A stretch of 64,000 bases of DNA from Alphaproteobacteria bacterium. Lineage in GTDB: Bacteria > Pseudomonadota > Alphaproteobacteria > Micavibrionales > Micavibrionaceae. The notes beneath the pieces are model-generated. The model saw only the letters and a list, made by a program, of their open reading frames with translations, ran no database searches and was not told the DNA's origin. The stretch covers positions 17,083-81,082 of the forward strand of contig JAUIIA010000010.1 of the NCBI GenBank assembly GCA_030432025.1. Reading direction: 5' to 3'. Both the position numbers and the translations under genes were made by a program. Positions 17,890 through 27,560 of the stretch are shown piece after piece (positions within the stretch are counted from its first letter, which is position 1; each line of letters begins with the position of its first letter).

Positions 17890-19827
17890 TTATTTATGCC
17901 AGTGTTCGTACCACTGTTGGAACATCAATACATTCCATAAGCGCGGGTGCCAATCATGAGTGCCATTTTGGTGCTCATCCCAGCGTTCGCGAACAAGTTC
18001 AGCATTCAAAAAGCCTTCCTCTCGTAACCGATCAGCGTTCAGCAGATTCTCTCCCCAATCCTTTAAAGGTCCTCGCAACCACTCGGCGACCGGAACCGCA
18101 AATCCTTGCTTTGGCCGATCAAACAGCTCTTTGGGGATGTAGCGCTCTAGCAAACGACGCAATATGATTTTCCCTTCACCATCATGATATTTGAGGCGCA
18201 TGGGAATTCTCCAAGCAAGTTCTATGACATTATGGTCGAGAAGCGGCGAACGTATTTCCAAGGAATGCGCCATGCTCGCACGATCAACTTTCACCAGATT
18301 GTCTTCAGGTAAATAATTGAGCTGGTCATGCAGCATCATCAAATGGGTAAAGTTTTCAGTGTTGGTAACATCATAGGCTGAAAAATAACGGTCTCTCTCC
18401 TGTGCACCGTTCACAAGCGCATATGCGTTTTTCCAATGGGTCATCAGGAACGCGTATTGCTGATCCGCATATTGCAGAGTAAGGAAATCGGCAAGCGCAT
18501 GCATGCGATGCCCGGATCGCCCGCCCATGATTGTTCTCCAGGCACCTGTGGGAATATTCTGTATGCACGCGGCTGCGCCTTTCCGAAAAGGTGCGGGGAT
18601 CATGGATGCTTTATTTTTGAGGTTATCGCCCTCGAAGTAACGGGCATAACCGTAGAATAGTTCGTCGCCGCCATCTCCTGAGAGTGCGACAGTTACATGT
18701 TGTCGTGCGAGTTGGCTTACAAACAAAGTTGGTATTTGGGAAGAGTCACTAAAAGGTTCATCGTAAATTTGCGGCAAATCACCAAGAACATTCAAAGCGT
18801 TATCAGGACGCAGATAAAGCTCGGTATGGTCTGTGCCAAGATGAGCTGCAACCTTCTTTGCGTGCTGGGCTTCGTTGTAAGCTTTCTCTTTATAGCCGAT
18901 TGAAAAGGTTTTGGCAGCAAGGCTGGAGTTTTCAGCCATCAAGGAGACTATCAGGGAAGAGTCGATACCCCCCGATAAGAAAGCGCCCAACGGAACATCG
19001 GCAATCATTCGCTGCGAAACCGCCTTGGACAAAGTGCCTTGTAACGCCTCGAGCGCTTCGTCAATGCTAACATCAAGGGGGTTGTTCACTCCGTTTTGTG
19101 CAGCATCCCGCACCGTCCAGTATGGTGTGATGTTTTCGAAAAAATCTTCCTGAGCCCACGCGCTTGTTTTGTTGATCGGAAACGTTGCTGAATGGCCGGG
19201 CGGCAATTTGTATATGCCTTTGTAAATGGACCAGGGTGAAGGTACGTAATTGTTTTGCATGAACAGGGCGAGGCTGTTGCGATCAATCTCTGGTTTCGGA
19301 CCATCAAGTGCATGCAGTGATTTAAGTTCTGAAGTGAACACAAACTTGCGATCATGGTGACCGAAATAAAGGGGTTTTTTGCCGATGCGATCGCGGGCAA
19401 GATGCAGGAGCTTTTCTTTTTTATCCCAGAGGGCAAACGCGAACATGCCCGTGCATTGCCCCAACGTTTTTGAAAGCCCCCACAATTCGATTGCGGCAAG
19501 CAAAACTTCCGTGTCGGAGTGACCTCTAAAACGTACACCTTCTTTTCCAAGCAAAGCCGCTAAGTCTTTAAAGTTGTAGATTTCACCATTGAAAACAATT
19601 ACGAACCGCCCGCTGGCTGAGAGCATCGGTTGGTGTCCAGCTTCCGAAAGATCAATAATCGAAAGGCGGCGATGTCCTAGAAATAGGGGGAGGTCAGCAT
19701 CATTCCATGCTCCGCTGTCATCGGGACCGCGGTGTGATAATGCGTCCGTCATGCCCTTCAATTCGCGGCCTAGTGATTCCGCGGTGCTGCTGTCCATGTA
19801 ATCGAATAATCCGGCTATGCCGCACAT
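17890..19827 (-). CDS. asnB: Asparagine synthase (glutamine-hydrolysing)-like amidotransferase
   Basis: A 645-residue AsnB-family protein. It begins MCGIAGLF, so Cys2 is the glutaminase nucleophile after Met removal. Residues about 1-210 are the Ntn glutaminase with NGEIYNF and HSDTEVLL. The synthetase domain has the PP-loop LSGGIDSSL. Members in glycan clusters (WbpS-like) amidate uronic acids or other sugar carboxyls rather than aspartate, and a UDP-sugar dehydrogenase that would make such a carboxyl is encoded close by. Which substrate is used cannot be seen. The start overlaps the end of the upstream glycosyltransferase gene by 13 bp, so the two are cotranscribed. Confidence 0.82.
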   Translation of the reverse strand: MCGIAGLFDYMDSSTAESLGRELKGMTDALSHRGPDDSGAWNDADLPLFLGHRRLSIIDLSEAGHQPMLSASGRFVIVFNGEIYNFKDLAALLGKEGVRFRGHSDTEVLLAAIELWGLSKTLGQCTGMFAFALWDKKEKLLHLARDRIGKKPLYFGHHDRKFVFTSELKSLHALDGPKPEIDRNSLALFMQNNYVPSPWSIYKGIYKLPPGHSATFPINKTSAWAQEDFFENITPYWTVRDAAQNGVNNPLDVSIDEALEALQGTLSKAVSQRMIADVPLGAFLSGGIDSSLIVSLMAENSSLAAKTFSIGYKEKAYNEAQHAKKVAAHLGTDHTELYLRPDNALNVLGDLPQIYDEPFSDSSQIPTLFVSQLARQHVTVALSGDGGDELFYGYARYFEGDNLKNKASMIPAPFRKGAAACIQNIPTGAWRTIMGGRSGHRMHALADFLTLQYADQQYAFLMTHWKNAYALVNGAQERDRYFSAYDVTNTENFTHLMMLHDQLNYLPEDNLVKVDRASMAHSLEIRSPLLDHNVIELAWRIPMRLKYHDGEGKIILRRLLERYIPKELFDRPKQGFAVPVAEWLRGPLKDWGENLLNADRLREEGFLNAELVRERWDEHQNGTHDWHPRLWNVLMFQQWYEHWHK

Positions 19828-20942
19828 TTTAACTGGTCCTCGGGCACAAGAGTTTCAAAGAGTTTGAGGTACTCATCACATATAGCATCAACTGTAAAGC
19901 AAAGGGCGCGTTCTTTTTGCTTTTGCGCATCGAAGGGGTGTTCGAGTGCGGAAATCATGCCCGAAGCTAAGGCAGCGGCATCCCTTACAGGTGTAAGATG
20001 ACCATAGTTTCCATTGTCGAGGATTTCTCTTGGTCCTGACGGACAGTCAGTCGAGACAACAGATAATCCGCAGTATAGTGCTTCGACAATTGTGTTACAG
20101 AAACCTTCAAGTAGAGAGGTCATGACAAACAGGTTGGCTTGTTTCATGTACGCGACCGAATTTTGAACAAAACCTGCGAAATGGACATATTCGCTGATGT
20201 CGAGTTCTGCCGCGGTCTGCTTGAGTTTCTCTTCCAGTGGTCCGTTGCCTAATAGAACCAGCTTGACGTCTTGAGTTTTTCTAACGATTGCAAAAGCGTG
20301 CAAGAGCGTCTCCTGATCCTTTTCAAAAGACAATCGACCTGAAGTAATAATGAGCTTTTGCTGAGGATTATCTTTTAAAGAGACCTCCTGATCGTCTTCA
20401 AAATCTTTGCGTAATTGTTCGGTCACGACAGGGTTATAAATGTAGCTGACTTTATCAGCCTTGAGATAAGCAAGCGCCCGAATGTCATCCGCAACACCTT
20501 TGGAGATACCAATGACTTTGTCGGCAAATCTGTAGAAGAGCTTAGTCGCCAGTGAAAAGCTTTTATCTCGCATGCTGGCGGTTTCTTGAATATGCACTGA
20601 CAAAAATGTTCTCTCGGTAACAATCAACTTCGTTGTTTGTGTAAATGAGAGAATGCGCGCCAAAGTAGCGATCACATTGGAATGGGTCATAGCAGAGAGC
20701 AGAATGTTAGGCTTGGCTTCTTTGTAATAACGCGACATTGGCAAAAGCGCAGACAGAGAGCGGGATTTTCCCATATTCACAATGTTTACGTTAGTGTATA
20801 CACGCGCCTTGTTAGGGCCATCGTCATTGACTACGAGGAGGTCAACCTGATGGCCGCGCTTGGCGAATTCGTTGGCCGTGTTGATGAACATGTGCTGCGC
20901 ACCGCCGCCCTGAAAATCCTGAATAAAAAAAGTAAGCTTCAT
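19815..20942 (-). CDS. Glycosyltransferase family 4
   Basis: A 375-residue GT-B glycosyltransferase. It opens with MKLTFFIQDFQGGGAQ, a typical GT4 N-terminus with a Gly-rich turn, and carries the donor-binding signature TSLLEGFCNTIVEAL (the E-x7-E region) followed by SGPREIL. No membrane segments are obvious, so it works at the cytoplasmic face on UDP- or similar donors. It is upstream of the asnB-like gene and overlaps it. A divergent UDP-sugar dehydrogenase gene begins 105 bp away. Confidence 0.85.
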   Translation of the reverse strand: MKLTFFIQDFQGGGAQHMFINTANEFAKRGHQVDLLVVNDDGPNKARVYTNVNIVNMGKSRSLSALLPMSRYYKEAKPNILLSAMTHSNVIATLARILSFTQTTKLIVTERTFLSVHIQETASMRDKSFSLATKLFYRFADKVIGISKGVADDIRALAYLKADKVSYIYNPVVTEQLRKDFEDDQEVSLKDNPQQKLIITSGRLSFEKDQETLLHAFAIVRKTQDVKLVLLGNGPLEEKLKQTAAELDISEYVHFAGFVQNSVAYMKQANLFVMTSLLEGFCNTIVEALYCGLSVVSTDCPSGPREILDNGNYGHLTPVRDAAALASGMISALEHPFDAQKQKERALCFTVDAICDEYLKLFETLVPEDQLKCAA

Positions 20943-20997
20943 AAGCGTTTTTTAGGTGTTGGTGCAGGAAAGTGCTCTTGCTGCTTGTAAGGGTAAA

Positions 20998-21025
20998 TTG
21001 TTTCGCATATACAAACACATATATA
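20998..21025 (+). promoter_or_regulatory. Possible promoter for the UDP-sugar dehydrogenase gene
   Basis: In the 105-bp divergent spacer a TTGTTT element (20998-21003) is followed after 16 bp by TATATA (21020-21025), a fair match to a housekeeping -35/-10 pair. The start codon lies 22 bp beyond. The spacer is AT-rich and probably also drives the opposite glycosyltransferase. Pattern match only. Confidence 0.35.
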
Positions 21026-21047
21026 GAACTTATCTTATCTAGCATAC

Positions 21048-22382
21048 ATGGCATTTGACTTAAACACACTTCAGGAAAAGCTTGGTAACAAGGATATCAC
21101 CGCCGCAGTGATCGGTCTGGGCTATGTGGGGCTTCCGCTGTCTTACACAATGTTTTCCCATGGTGTGAAGGTAATCGGTCTGGATGTTGACCCAAAGAAG
21201 ATGGAAGTGCTGGAAAAGGGTCAAAGCTATCTGGATAGCGTGTCAGGTGAATCTGTTGCGCAGGCAATGGAAAAGGGTTTGTTCAAAGCCTCAGATGACT
21301 TTTCGGAGCTTAAATACGCTGATTTCATAGTGATTTGTGTGCCCACCCCGCTGGATAGCGAGCATAAGCCTGACTTGAGCTATGTAGAGAATACAGCGCG
21401 CGAGATTGCCAAATACCTGCGTCCTGATCAGGTCGTTATCCTTGAATCGACGACCTATCCGGGCACTATGACCGAAGTCGTTGTTCCTTTACTAGAAAAG
21501 GAAAGTGGTCTGAAATGCGAAGAAGATTTTCATGTCGCTTTCTCCCCCGAACGCGAAGATCCGGGGAATAAAAGCTTCAACACAGGGATCATTCCTAAGA
21601 TCGTGGGGGCCAACCATCCTGATGCCCTCGATTTAAGCGTAAAATTCTATGAAGTGTTCATCTCCAAAGTTGTGCCCGTATCGTCTATGGAGGTGGCTGA
21701 AGCGGCCAAAATAACGGAAAACGTCTTCCGTGCCGTAAACATCGCGTTCGTAAACGAGCTGAAAGTCATATTTGATCGTATGGGTATTGATGTCTGGGAG
21801 GTCATTGATGCCGCCGCTACAAAGCCGTTTGGCTATATGCCGTTTTATCCGGGGCCGGGTATCGGCGGGCATTGTATCCCCATTGATCCCTTCTATTTGT
21901 CATGGAAAGCCGAGCAAAGCGGTCAGCAAACCCGCTTTATTGAACTTGCCGGTGAGATCAATCTCTCCATGCGTGACTACATTTTAAGAAAACTGTCAGA
22001 GACCCTGGGGAAATCGGAACGTTTAGATGGCAAGAAGCTATTAGTTATCGGCGTGGCGTATAAGAAAAATATCAATGATCAAAGAGAGTCTCCGACATTT
22101 CCGTTGATGAAGTCACTGGTTGATAAAGGTGCCGATGTAGATTTTCATGATAGTTTTATTCCGCAGATACTGCCGATGCGCCAATATCCAGAGTTTTCAG
22201 GTCAGAACTCGGTTCCTATCAATAAGGCGACATTGAAAAACTATGATGCCGTTCTGATTATTACAGATCACGATGACGTGGATTACCAGTTGATAGCAGA
22301 TGAGAGTGCCGTGGTCATCGACACCAGAAACGCATTAAGAAGCCGGAATATTTATGGCCGTGCACAGGTCGTTCTGGCATAG
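21048..22382 (+). CDS. wbpA: UDP-N-acetylglucosamine 6-dehydrogenase-like (WbpA/TviB family)
   Basis: A 444-residue nucleotide-sugar dehydrogenase. The NAD loop is VIGLGYVGLP, AFSPEREDPGN is the hallmark of the WbpA/TviB/VipA group that oxidises UDP-GlcNAc, and the catalytic Cys is in PGPGIGGHCIPIDP. Length is normal. The product would be a UDP-N-acetylglucosaminuronic acid, an acidic building block for O-antigen or capsule. UDP-ManNAc dehydrogenase (WecC) is the nearest alternative. It precedes a GT4 gene by 31 bp. Confidence 0.82.
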   Translation: MAFDLNTLQEKLGNKDITAAVIGLGYVGLPLSYTMFSHGVKVIGLDVDPKKMEVLEKGQSYLDSVSGESVAQAMEKGLFKASDDFSELKYADFIVICVPTPLDSEHKPDLSYVENTAREIAKYLRPDQVVILESTTYPGTMTEVVVPLLEKESGLKCEEDFHVAFSPEREDPGNKSFNTGIIPKIVGANHPDALDLSVKFYEVFISKVVPVSSMEVAEAAKITENVFRAVNIAFVNELKVIFDRMGIDVWEVIDAAATKPFGYMPFYPGPGIGGHCIPIDPFYLSWKAEQSGQQTRFIELAGEINLSMRDYILRKLSETLGKSERLDGKKLLVIGVAYKKNINDQRESPTFPLMKSLVDKGADVDFHDSFIPQILPMRQYPEFSGQNSVPINKATLKNYDAVLIITDHDDVDYQLIADESAVVIDTRNALRSRNIYGRAQVVLA

Positions 22383-22413
22383 CGTTCCGTTGCTAAATAC
22401 GGGATAATGAAGC

Positions 22414-23517
22414 GTGAATTCAGGAAAGCCAAAAACCAAAGTTCTCTTTTTACTGCCTGCCCTGACGACCGGCGGAGCTGAAAAAGTACTCATTACGCTG
22501 ATGAACAATCTTGATCGTGAGCGTTATGAGCCGCTATTTCTGAGTATAAGCGACCAAGGTGAAATTGGTCGGTTAATAGACGAAAATATTAAGCTGCAGA
22601 CTTTAGGGGTGAAGCTTTCCGTTACAGCGCTTCCGAAGCTGTACGGGCATGTTAAGGCAACTCGTCCGGATATAATTATATCCACGATGGCTCACATGAA
22701 CTTCGCAGTTTTGCTGCTCAAGCCGTTTTTCAAGCATACAAAGTTCGTTGTCAGAGAGGCGATTACGCCGTCCTTTTTTAGGCAAAAGGGCAAAGTTAAG
22801 TCGGCTATCATATCCTTGCTTTTTAAAAGATTGTATCCGCGTGCGGATATGGTCTTAAGCCCGACTAGACTAGTGTTTAAAGAATTTGAACAAGAGCTGG
22901 GCTTGCGGCTGCATAATGCGAGACTTCTACCGAATTCTATTGGAGAACAATCGATAAGGGCTGATTTGCAAAACCCCTATACGGGCGATGAGAAGCATCA
23001 GCTCAAGCTTGTGGCTTGTGGGCGGTTGCATCAACAGAAAGGGTTTGATCGTCTTATCGAGGCGCTATCAACTGCAAAGCTTCAGGGCGATTGGCGGTTG
23101 GATATTCTGGGCGAAGGAGACCAGAGACAGCTTCTGGAAAGGCAGATTGAAAGTGTAGGTTTCAGTGAACGTATTTTTCTCAAAGGGCTGGTGAAAAATC
23201 CTGAAAATTATTTCGCGTACAGTGATTGTGTACTTATGCCATCTCGTTACGAAGGGCTGCCGAACGTGGTCTTGGAAGCGCTGGCATGCGGTACCCCCGT
23301 GATTGCTACGGCATCTTCCGGTGGGATCTCTGAAATCGAGACGGTCATGAAAACCGATGATTTGAAGGTTGTTCAATCCATGGCTGAGTTTGCAGAGAAA
23401 ATGTGCGTGTTGCAGCCACGTTTTAAAGAAACTCCCGAGTTGAGCCTTTTACCGCATGAGTTTGAACGAAAAGGAGTGCTGGCACTCTTCCATTCTTTAC
23501 TGGAAGACTTAGCTTAG
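22414..23517 (+). CDS. Glycosyltransferase family 4 (GTG start)
   Basis: A 367-residue GT-B transferase. The N-terminus FLLPALTTGGAEKVLITLM is the GT4 acceptor-side Gly loop, and PSRYEGLPNVVLEALACGTPVI contains the E-x7-E donor motif. The only sensible start is GTG at 22414, since the nearby ATG at 22407 is out of frame. It is likely cotranscribed with the UDP-sugar dehydrogenase. It ends tail to tail with the methyltransferase gene, the two stops interlocked in TTAG. Confidence 0.85.
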   Translation: MNSGKPKTKVLFLLPALTTGGAEKVLITLMNNLDRERYEPLFLSISDQGEIGRLIDENIKLQTLGVKLSVTALPKLYGHVKATRPDIIISTMAHMNFAVLLLKPFFKHTKFVVREAITPSFFRQKGKVKSAIISLLFKRLYPRADMVLSPTRLVFKEFEQELGLRLHNARLLPNSIGEQSIRADLQNPYTGDEKHQLKLVACGRLHQQKGFDRLIEALSTAKLQGDWRLDILGEGDQRQLLERQIESVGFSERIFLKGLVKNPENYFAYSDCVLMPSRYEGLPNVVLEALACGTPVIATASSGGISEIETVMKTDDLKVVQSMAEFAEKMCVLQPRFKETPELSLLPHEFERKGVLALFHSLLEDLA

Positions 23518-24353
23518 GCCTTCGTCAGGATAGCCAAAGAGGTCATGTGGCTTCCTTGCTTTGTTGGCCAGGGCAGCGCGCCCAAAGGCAGCACGCGGAT
23601 TGTTTCGTTTTCCGATTTGATACGCTCGACGGCCAGATAAGGACCGGTTATGGCGGTACCATCCGTATACATAACCTGCCCATCAGGGTAATAGTCATGC
23701 ATAAGAATAATGCCGCCAGGCGCTAGTATATCTAGTGCTGCTGAAATTTCCTGATAGACCGATGAAGCGCTGTGATCACCGTCCAGAAATACAAAATCGA
23801 ATTTTTGTTCGGTACTACGCATGTAATTGACGCACGGCGATTTCACAAATTCGATTTGATTTGCGCAATCCAGCTTTTCGGCAAATTGCTTGGGTGTGTG
23901 GTCGAGGCCAACTGATTGCCAAGGTCCGTCGGGCGCATTTACATCCAGAATATCCACTGTTGTGACTTTCGCGGACGGGTTTTGTGCCTTTAAAGCGCGG
24001 GCAATATAAAGCGTGGAGGCGCCGATATGCGTACCGACTTCAAGAACGCTTTGTGGCTTAATGCCGTGAAGTAATTTATACAGCGCTTGTCTATCACCAG
24101 GGTTTACGCCGCCGTATTTATCGCTATCCCCAAAGATGGCTGCAATAGCATTGCGGGTTTCATCCCAGGCTTCATGAGAATGTGTATCATTCAGTATCTC
24201 ATCGATTGTTGTTTTGTCTAATGAGCGCAGGTTTTGCTCCTTGAAGGAGAGCGCCTGTAAGGAAGATAGCTGGGATTTATCTCTGATCTTGCGACCATAA
24301 TTTAGCATGCCGGAAGGTAGGACAGCTTTGACGGTATTTTTAAGAGCATTCAT
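23514..24353 (-). CDS. Class I SAM methyltransferase (cephalosporin-hydroxylase-like/MTase_24 type)
   Basis: A 279-residue protein. The SAM loop SVLEVGTHIGASTLYIA is in the middle, then FDFVFLDGDHS, which carries the metal-linked Asp/His pattern of the catechol-O-methyltransferase-like group, and APGGIILMHDYY. The first 80 residues are not recognised. Position at the edge of the glycan island suggests a sugar O-methyltransferase, but this is inference only. It lies 46 bp after the RNase R gene on the same strand. Confidence 0.75.
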   Translation of the reverse strand: MNALKNTVKAVLPSGMLNYGRKIRDKSQLSSLQALSFKEQNLRSLDKTTIDEILNDTHSHEAWDETRNAIAAIFGDSDKYGGVNPGDRQALYKLLHGIKPQSVLEVGTHIGASTLYIARALKAQNPSAKVTTVDILDVNAPDGPWQSVGLDHTPKQFAEKLDCANQIEFVKSPCVNYMRSTEQKFDFVFLDGDHSASSVYQEISAALDILAPGGIILMHDYYPDGQVMYTDGTAITGPYLAVERIKSENETIRVLPLGALPWPTKQGSHMTSLAILTKA

Positions 24354-24399
24354 GAGATTTAGTAATCACAAAATAGCAGTAATGCCAATATATAATCCA

Positions 24400-27161
24400 T
24401 TAAGGCTCCGGAGCTGTTTCCGCACGGTTGCGCTCCATTGCCGCTTTTAATTCCGCGAAGCTGCTCACGGATACGGATTTGGGCTTGGGTTTATCGGGAC
24501 CGGGCGGCTGTATGAGGCCTACTTCGCAAATGTCGCCTTTCTTTGTGGTTTTAACCGCAAGGTGAACAGTCTCCCCCGGAATAAAGTCTTGTGCCTTTAT
24601 TTTCAGTCTGCGGTTCCTGTATCTGCGAATACCTTTGTTTTCAGGCAGTGTCGTAAATGCGGTGCCATTGGGCATTGCGCTCATCGACCAGTTGTAAACA
24701 TTGTCGTTATTGCCGGTTCTTACAGCCTGTTTCTTCGATGGCAGGAGTTCAAAAGTCACACCGTTTTTTGTATCCGCACTGATGATCCGCGCCGGCATTT
24801 TATGCGTGAGCAGACTTGCGGTTGAACCACGGGAGCCTTTCGCAGGTTTTATTCTGGAGAACTTGGGCGCGGACTTTGGAGGCTCTCCTGTTTCGATATG
24901 GAAGGCAAGCTCGCCCTCTTTTCCGGCTAGAGGATCGGCGCGGTCAATAACCACGTCAATTGTATCGCCGCGTTTGAAATGCCTCTGAAGCCTCTCATTG
25001 TAAAGGCCCGATTTATCGGCGCTGCTGACATATGTTCCGTCCGGCATGTCTGCTATCGGTATATCAAACATCACCGGACAATCTTCGATCAACAGCTTGA
25101 GGCCATTATGTCCCGATGTACGGGCAATGCGGGCTTTGACGGTTTGGCCGCCGAATTTATTGTGCAGATACGCAATTGCATAAGAAGTCAGGCTTCGGTT
25201 TTGAAGTTTACCGTACTGGGACTCGGCATCATTCATGCCTTCGACGAAGGCTTCCATATTGACCTGATCTTCGTTTTCGATGATCGGCCCGCTGTACCAA
25301 CCTTTTAAGCGCCCCATCAGCCTGTGGTTGATAATGTCGCCATAACGGCGGATAGGAGAGGAGGCGGGCGCGTAGGGTGTATCGTCATCAAATCCCAGCC
25401 CGTAATGGCCACACCCGTCCCATTTATATTCGCCCGGCATCATCATCGGCATGATGACCTGCTCGACATTGAACAACAAAAAGCGGTCATCACCGGCCTG
25501 TTCCATCATGTTGTTGAGGTCTTCGGGCGTCCATCTGTTATGATCGGGGCAGGTGATACCCAGACCTTCCAGCTGCAGGCGGGCTTTCTGGATTTGCTCT
25601 TTTTCGGGGTGGTTCTGGATTCTGCCGACAAAGGGCATGCCATGCGCGGCGAGTTCCGCACCGAACTCTTCATTGAACAGAACGGCAAATTTTTTGACAA
25701 TATCGCGTGACAAGCTGTTGAGTTCGGTCGTGAACCCTTCGATCGTGCCGTGTTCGGCCAACGCCGGAATAACTTTGTTATCGGCAATCGCCAGATCTTT
25801 ACGCCTGTTATGGCGCTTGTTCAGAAGTTGATGCGCACTCGCAAGGTTTTCGACAAGACGTTGCAAATCGTCGGGGAATGTATCGTTACCTTTTAAAGAT
25901 TTATCGACGCGGTCGTAACTTAAAGCCGCTTTCGGCTTGATCAATGTTCTTTCAAATGTGCGCGAAATTGTATTGCCTTCGGCATCTATACGAAAAGTAC
26001 CTGTCACCGCATAACGTTTCACCCGCGCATTCAAGGAACATGCATCTTCAGCCAGAATCGGCGTAAGCATGTGCGCCGCACGGTCATAGGTATAGACGGA
26101 AAACATCTGGTGACGGGCGTATCTGTCAACCTGAGAGCCGACCTGAACGTAATGCGAAACATCTGCAATCGCGACCCGTACGATCATGCCGCCTTGATTA
26201 TCGGGACTTTTATCTTCCTCCGCATGGATGACATCATCACGGTCTTTGGCATCCTTGCCGTCCATCGCGAGGAAGGGGATAGATCTGAGGTCTGTGCGCC
26301 CATCGCTTCTTAGCGGGACTTTGGCTTTCTCTTTTGCGGTTTTGTCATTGAGCAACGGGTGGACCAGAGGGATACCCGCATTGACTAGAATTCGGGTACT
26401 GAGCTTTTCCGCGCCTTGGCTCGCATCCCATATAAGCCCCAGCACACGTGCCTTTGTCCGGTTTTGGCCGAATTCGGAAGATAAGGTTGCGATGACGCGC
26501 TCCCCGCCGGAGAGAGGCAGGTCTTTCGGTTTCAGCTCAATTGGAAAATGTTCGCGGATCATTGGCGCGTCGGTCACAATCTCGCCCGACCCCGAAGTTT
26601 TTTTGAAAACACCGGTGATCTGCGCATCTTGTTCCTGACCCAGATGCTGCCACACGGAGCCTTTATAAACTGCTTCACGGACCTTTCGGCCCGCGCCATT
26701 GTCCTTTGGCTTTAGGGCAAAGCGCTTCTTTACGCGCAGCAGGACCTTATCGCCGGGTTTAAGCGCATCGCCCTTTTGCGCGCTGAGGGTAACTGAAACC
26801 GTGGCTTCGGCAGGTTTGCATCATCCCATTCGATAGGCTCCAGATAAACCGGGTTGCCGCGTTGTGCTTCGGTAACTTTGGCAATAACCAGCCGCGAAGG
26901 CGGGGTTGTGGCTTTCAGGCTGCGTCCGTCCAGATAGACAGAGCCTCTTTTGCTCAAATGCTCCAGAACGGGCATGAGCATACTTTGGGTCTCGTCTTCG
27001 CTGATCCCGAAATCACGTGCTAACTCGATATAGGATATGCCCTTCGGGCTATGGGCAATACGGCCATAGACATCACTGACCGACAAACCGTTAATGGTTC
27101 GGTTTTTATACGCGGAAGCGCTCTCGCTATCGCCGGAAAATTTGCTCCTGGCTTTACCCAT
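24400..27161 (-). pseudogene. rnr: Ribonuclease R gene interrupted by a one-base frameshift
   Basis: Two reading frames together encode one RNase R (exoribonuclease II family, 3'-5' degradation of structured RNA). The upstream frame (27161 down to about 26817) has the winged-helix N-terminus: VYGRIAHSPKGISYIELARDF, then an OB-type region to PVYLEPIEWDDA. The downstream frame continues with AEATVSVTLSAQKGDALKPG, then the RNB catalytic domain (DAKDRDD acidic cluster near 26240), the S1 domain and a basic tail. The frames join where a single base is missing near 26815-26817; one extra A in the coding strand would read DDAKPAEATV. So this is a recent 1-nt deletion or a sequencing error in a short A run. 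Apart from the shift, nothing else looks decayed. No slippery heptamer of the X-XXY-YYZ type is present. Confidence 0.85.
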
Positions 27162-27560
27162 TACTCAGCAATCCCTGTTCCGTAGAGTTTTTCTGTATTT
27201 CAGCAACTTCGGATATACGGGTTATACGAATTTTTCCTGCAGAACTCAATGTTTTATTCTGTAAAATACAAAGCCCCTTACGATACCGTCATAAATCCCG
27301 TATTATTAGGCTGTCTTGGCCTGCGTCTTGCAGGGCTTTCACCATCGAAATACGTGCATTCAAGCGGTCTGTTTTTTCTACTTTTTGCAAAAAACGTCTC
27401 AGAATGAGAATCGAGACATATCTCGTTGAATTCGCACTGTTTTTTTGTGGTTTCTCGTTAAGGTTTTTTAAGGTTTTTAAGGTAAAATTAAAGAATAAGG
27501 TAAAAACAGCTGGAATTATTCTGTTTTTTTAATGGCTTAGGCCAGAGCGATCGGATTTAA
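27162..27560. promoter_or_regulatory. AT-rich leader upstream of the RTX gene, with phased TAAGGT repeats
   Basis: This 399-bp gap has no ORF I can support. Four TAAGGT copies start at 27459, 27469, 27478 and 27496, so spacings are 10, 9 and 18 bp, close to one or two helical turns; the first three extend to TTAAGGT. Just upstream is a dyad CGAGA-CATA-TCTCG at 27412-27425. Downstream, AAAAACAG (27502-27509) and CTGTTTTT (27521-27528) could form a weak hairpin in the mRNA leader. The layout suggests a regulated promoter for the RTX gene. No regulator can be named. Confidence 0.4.
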
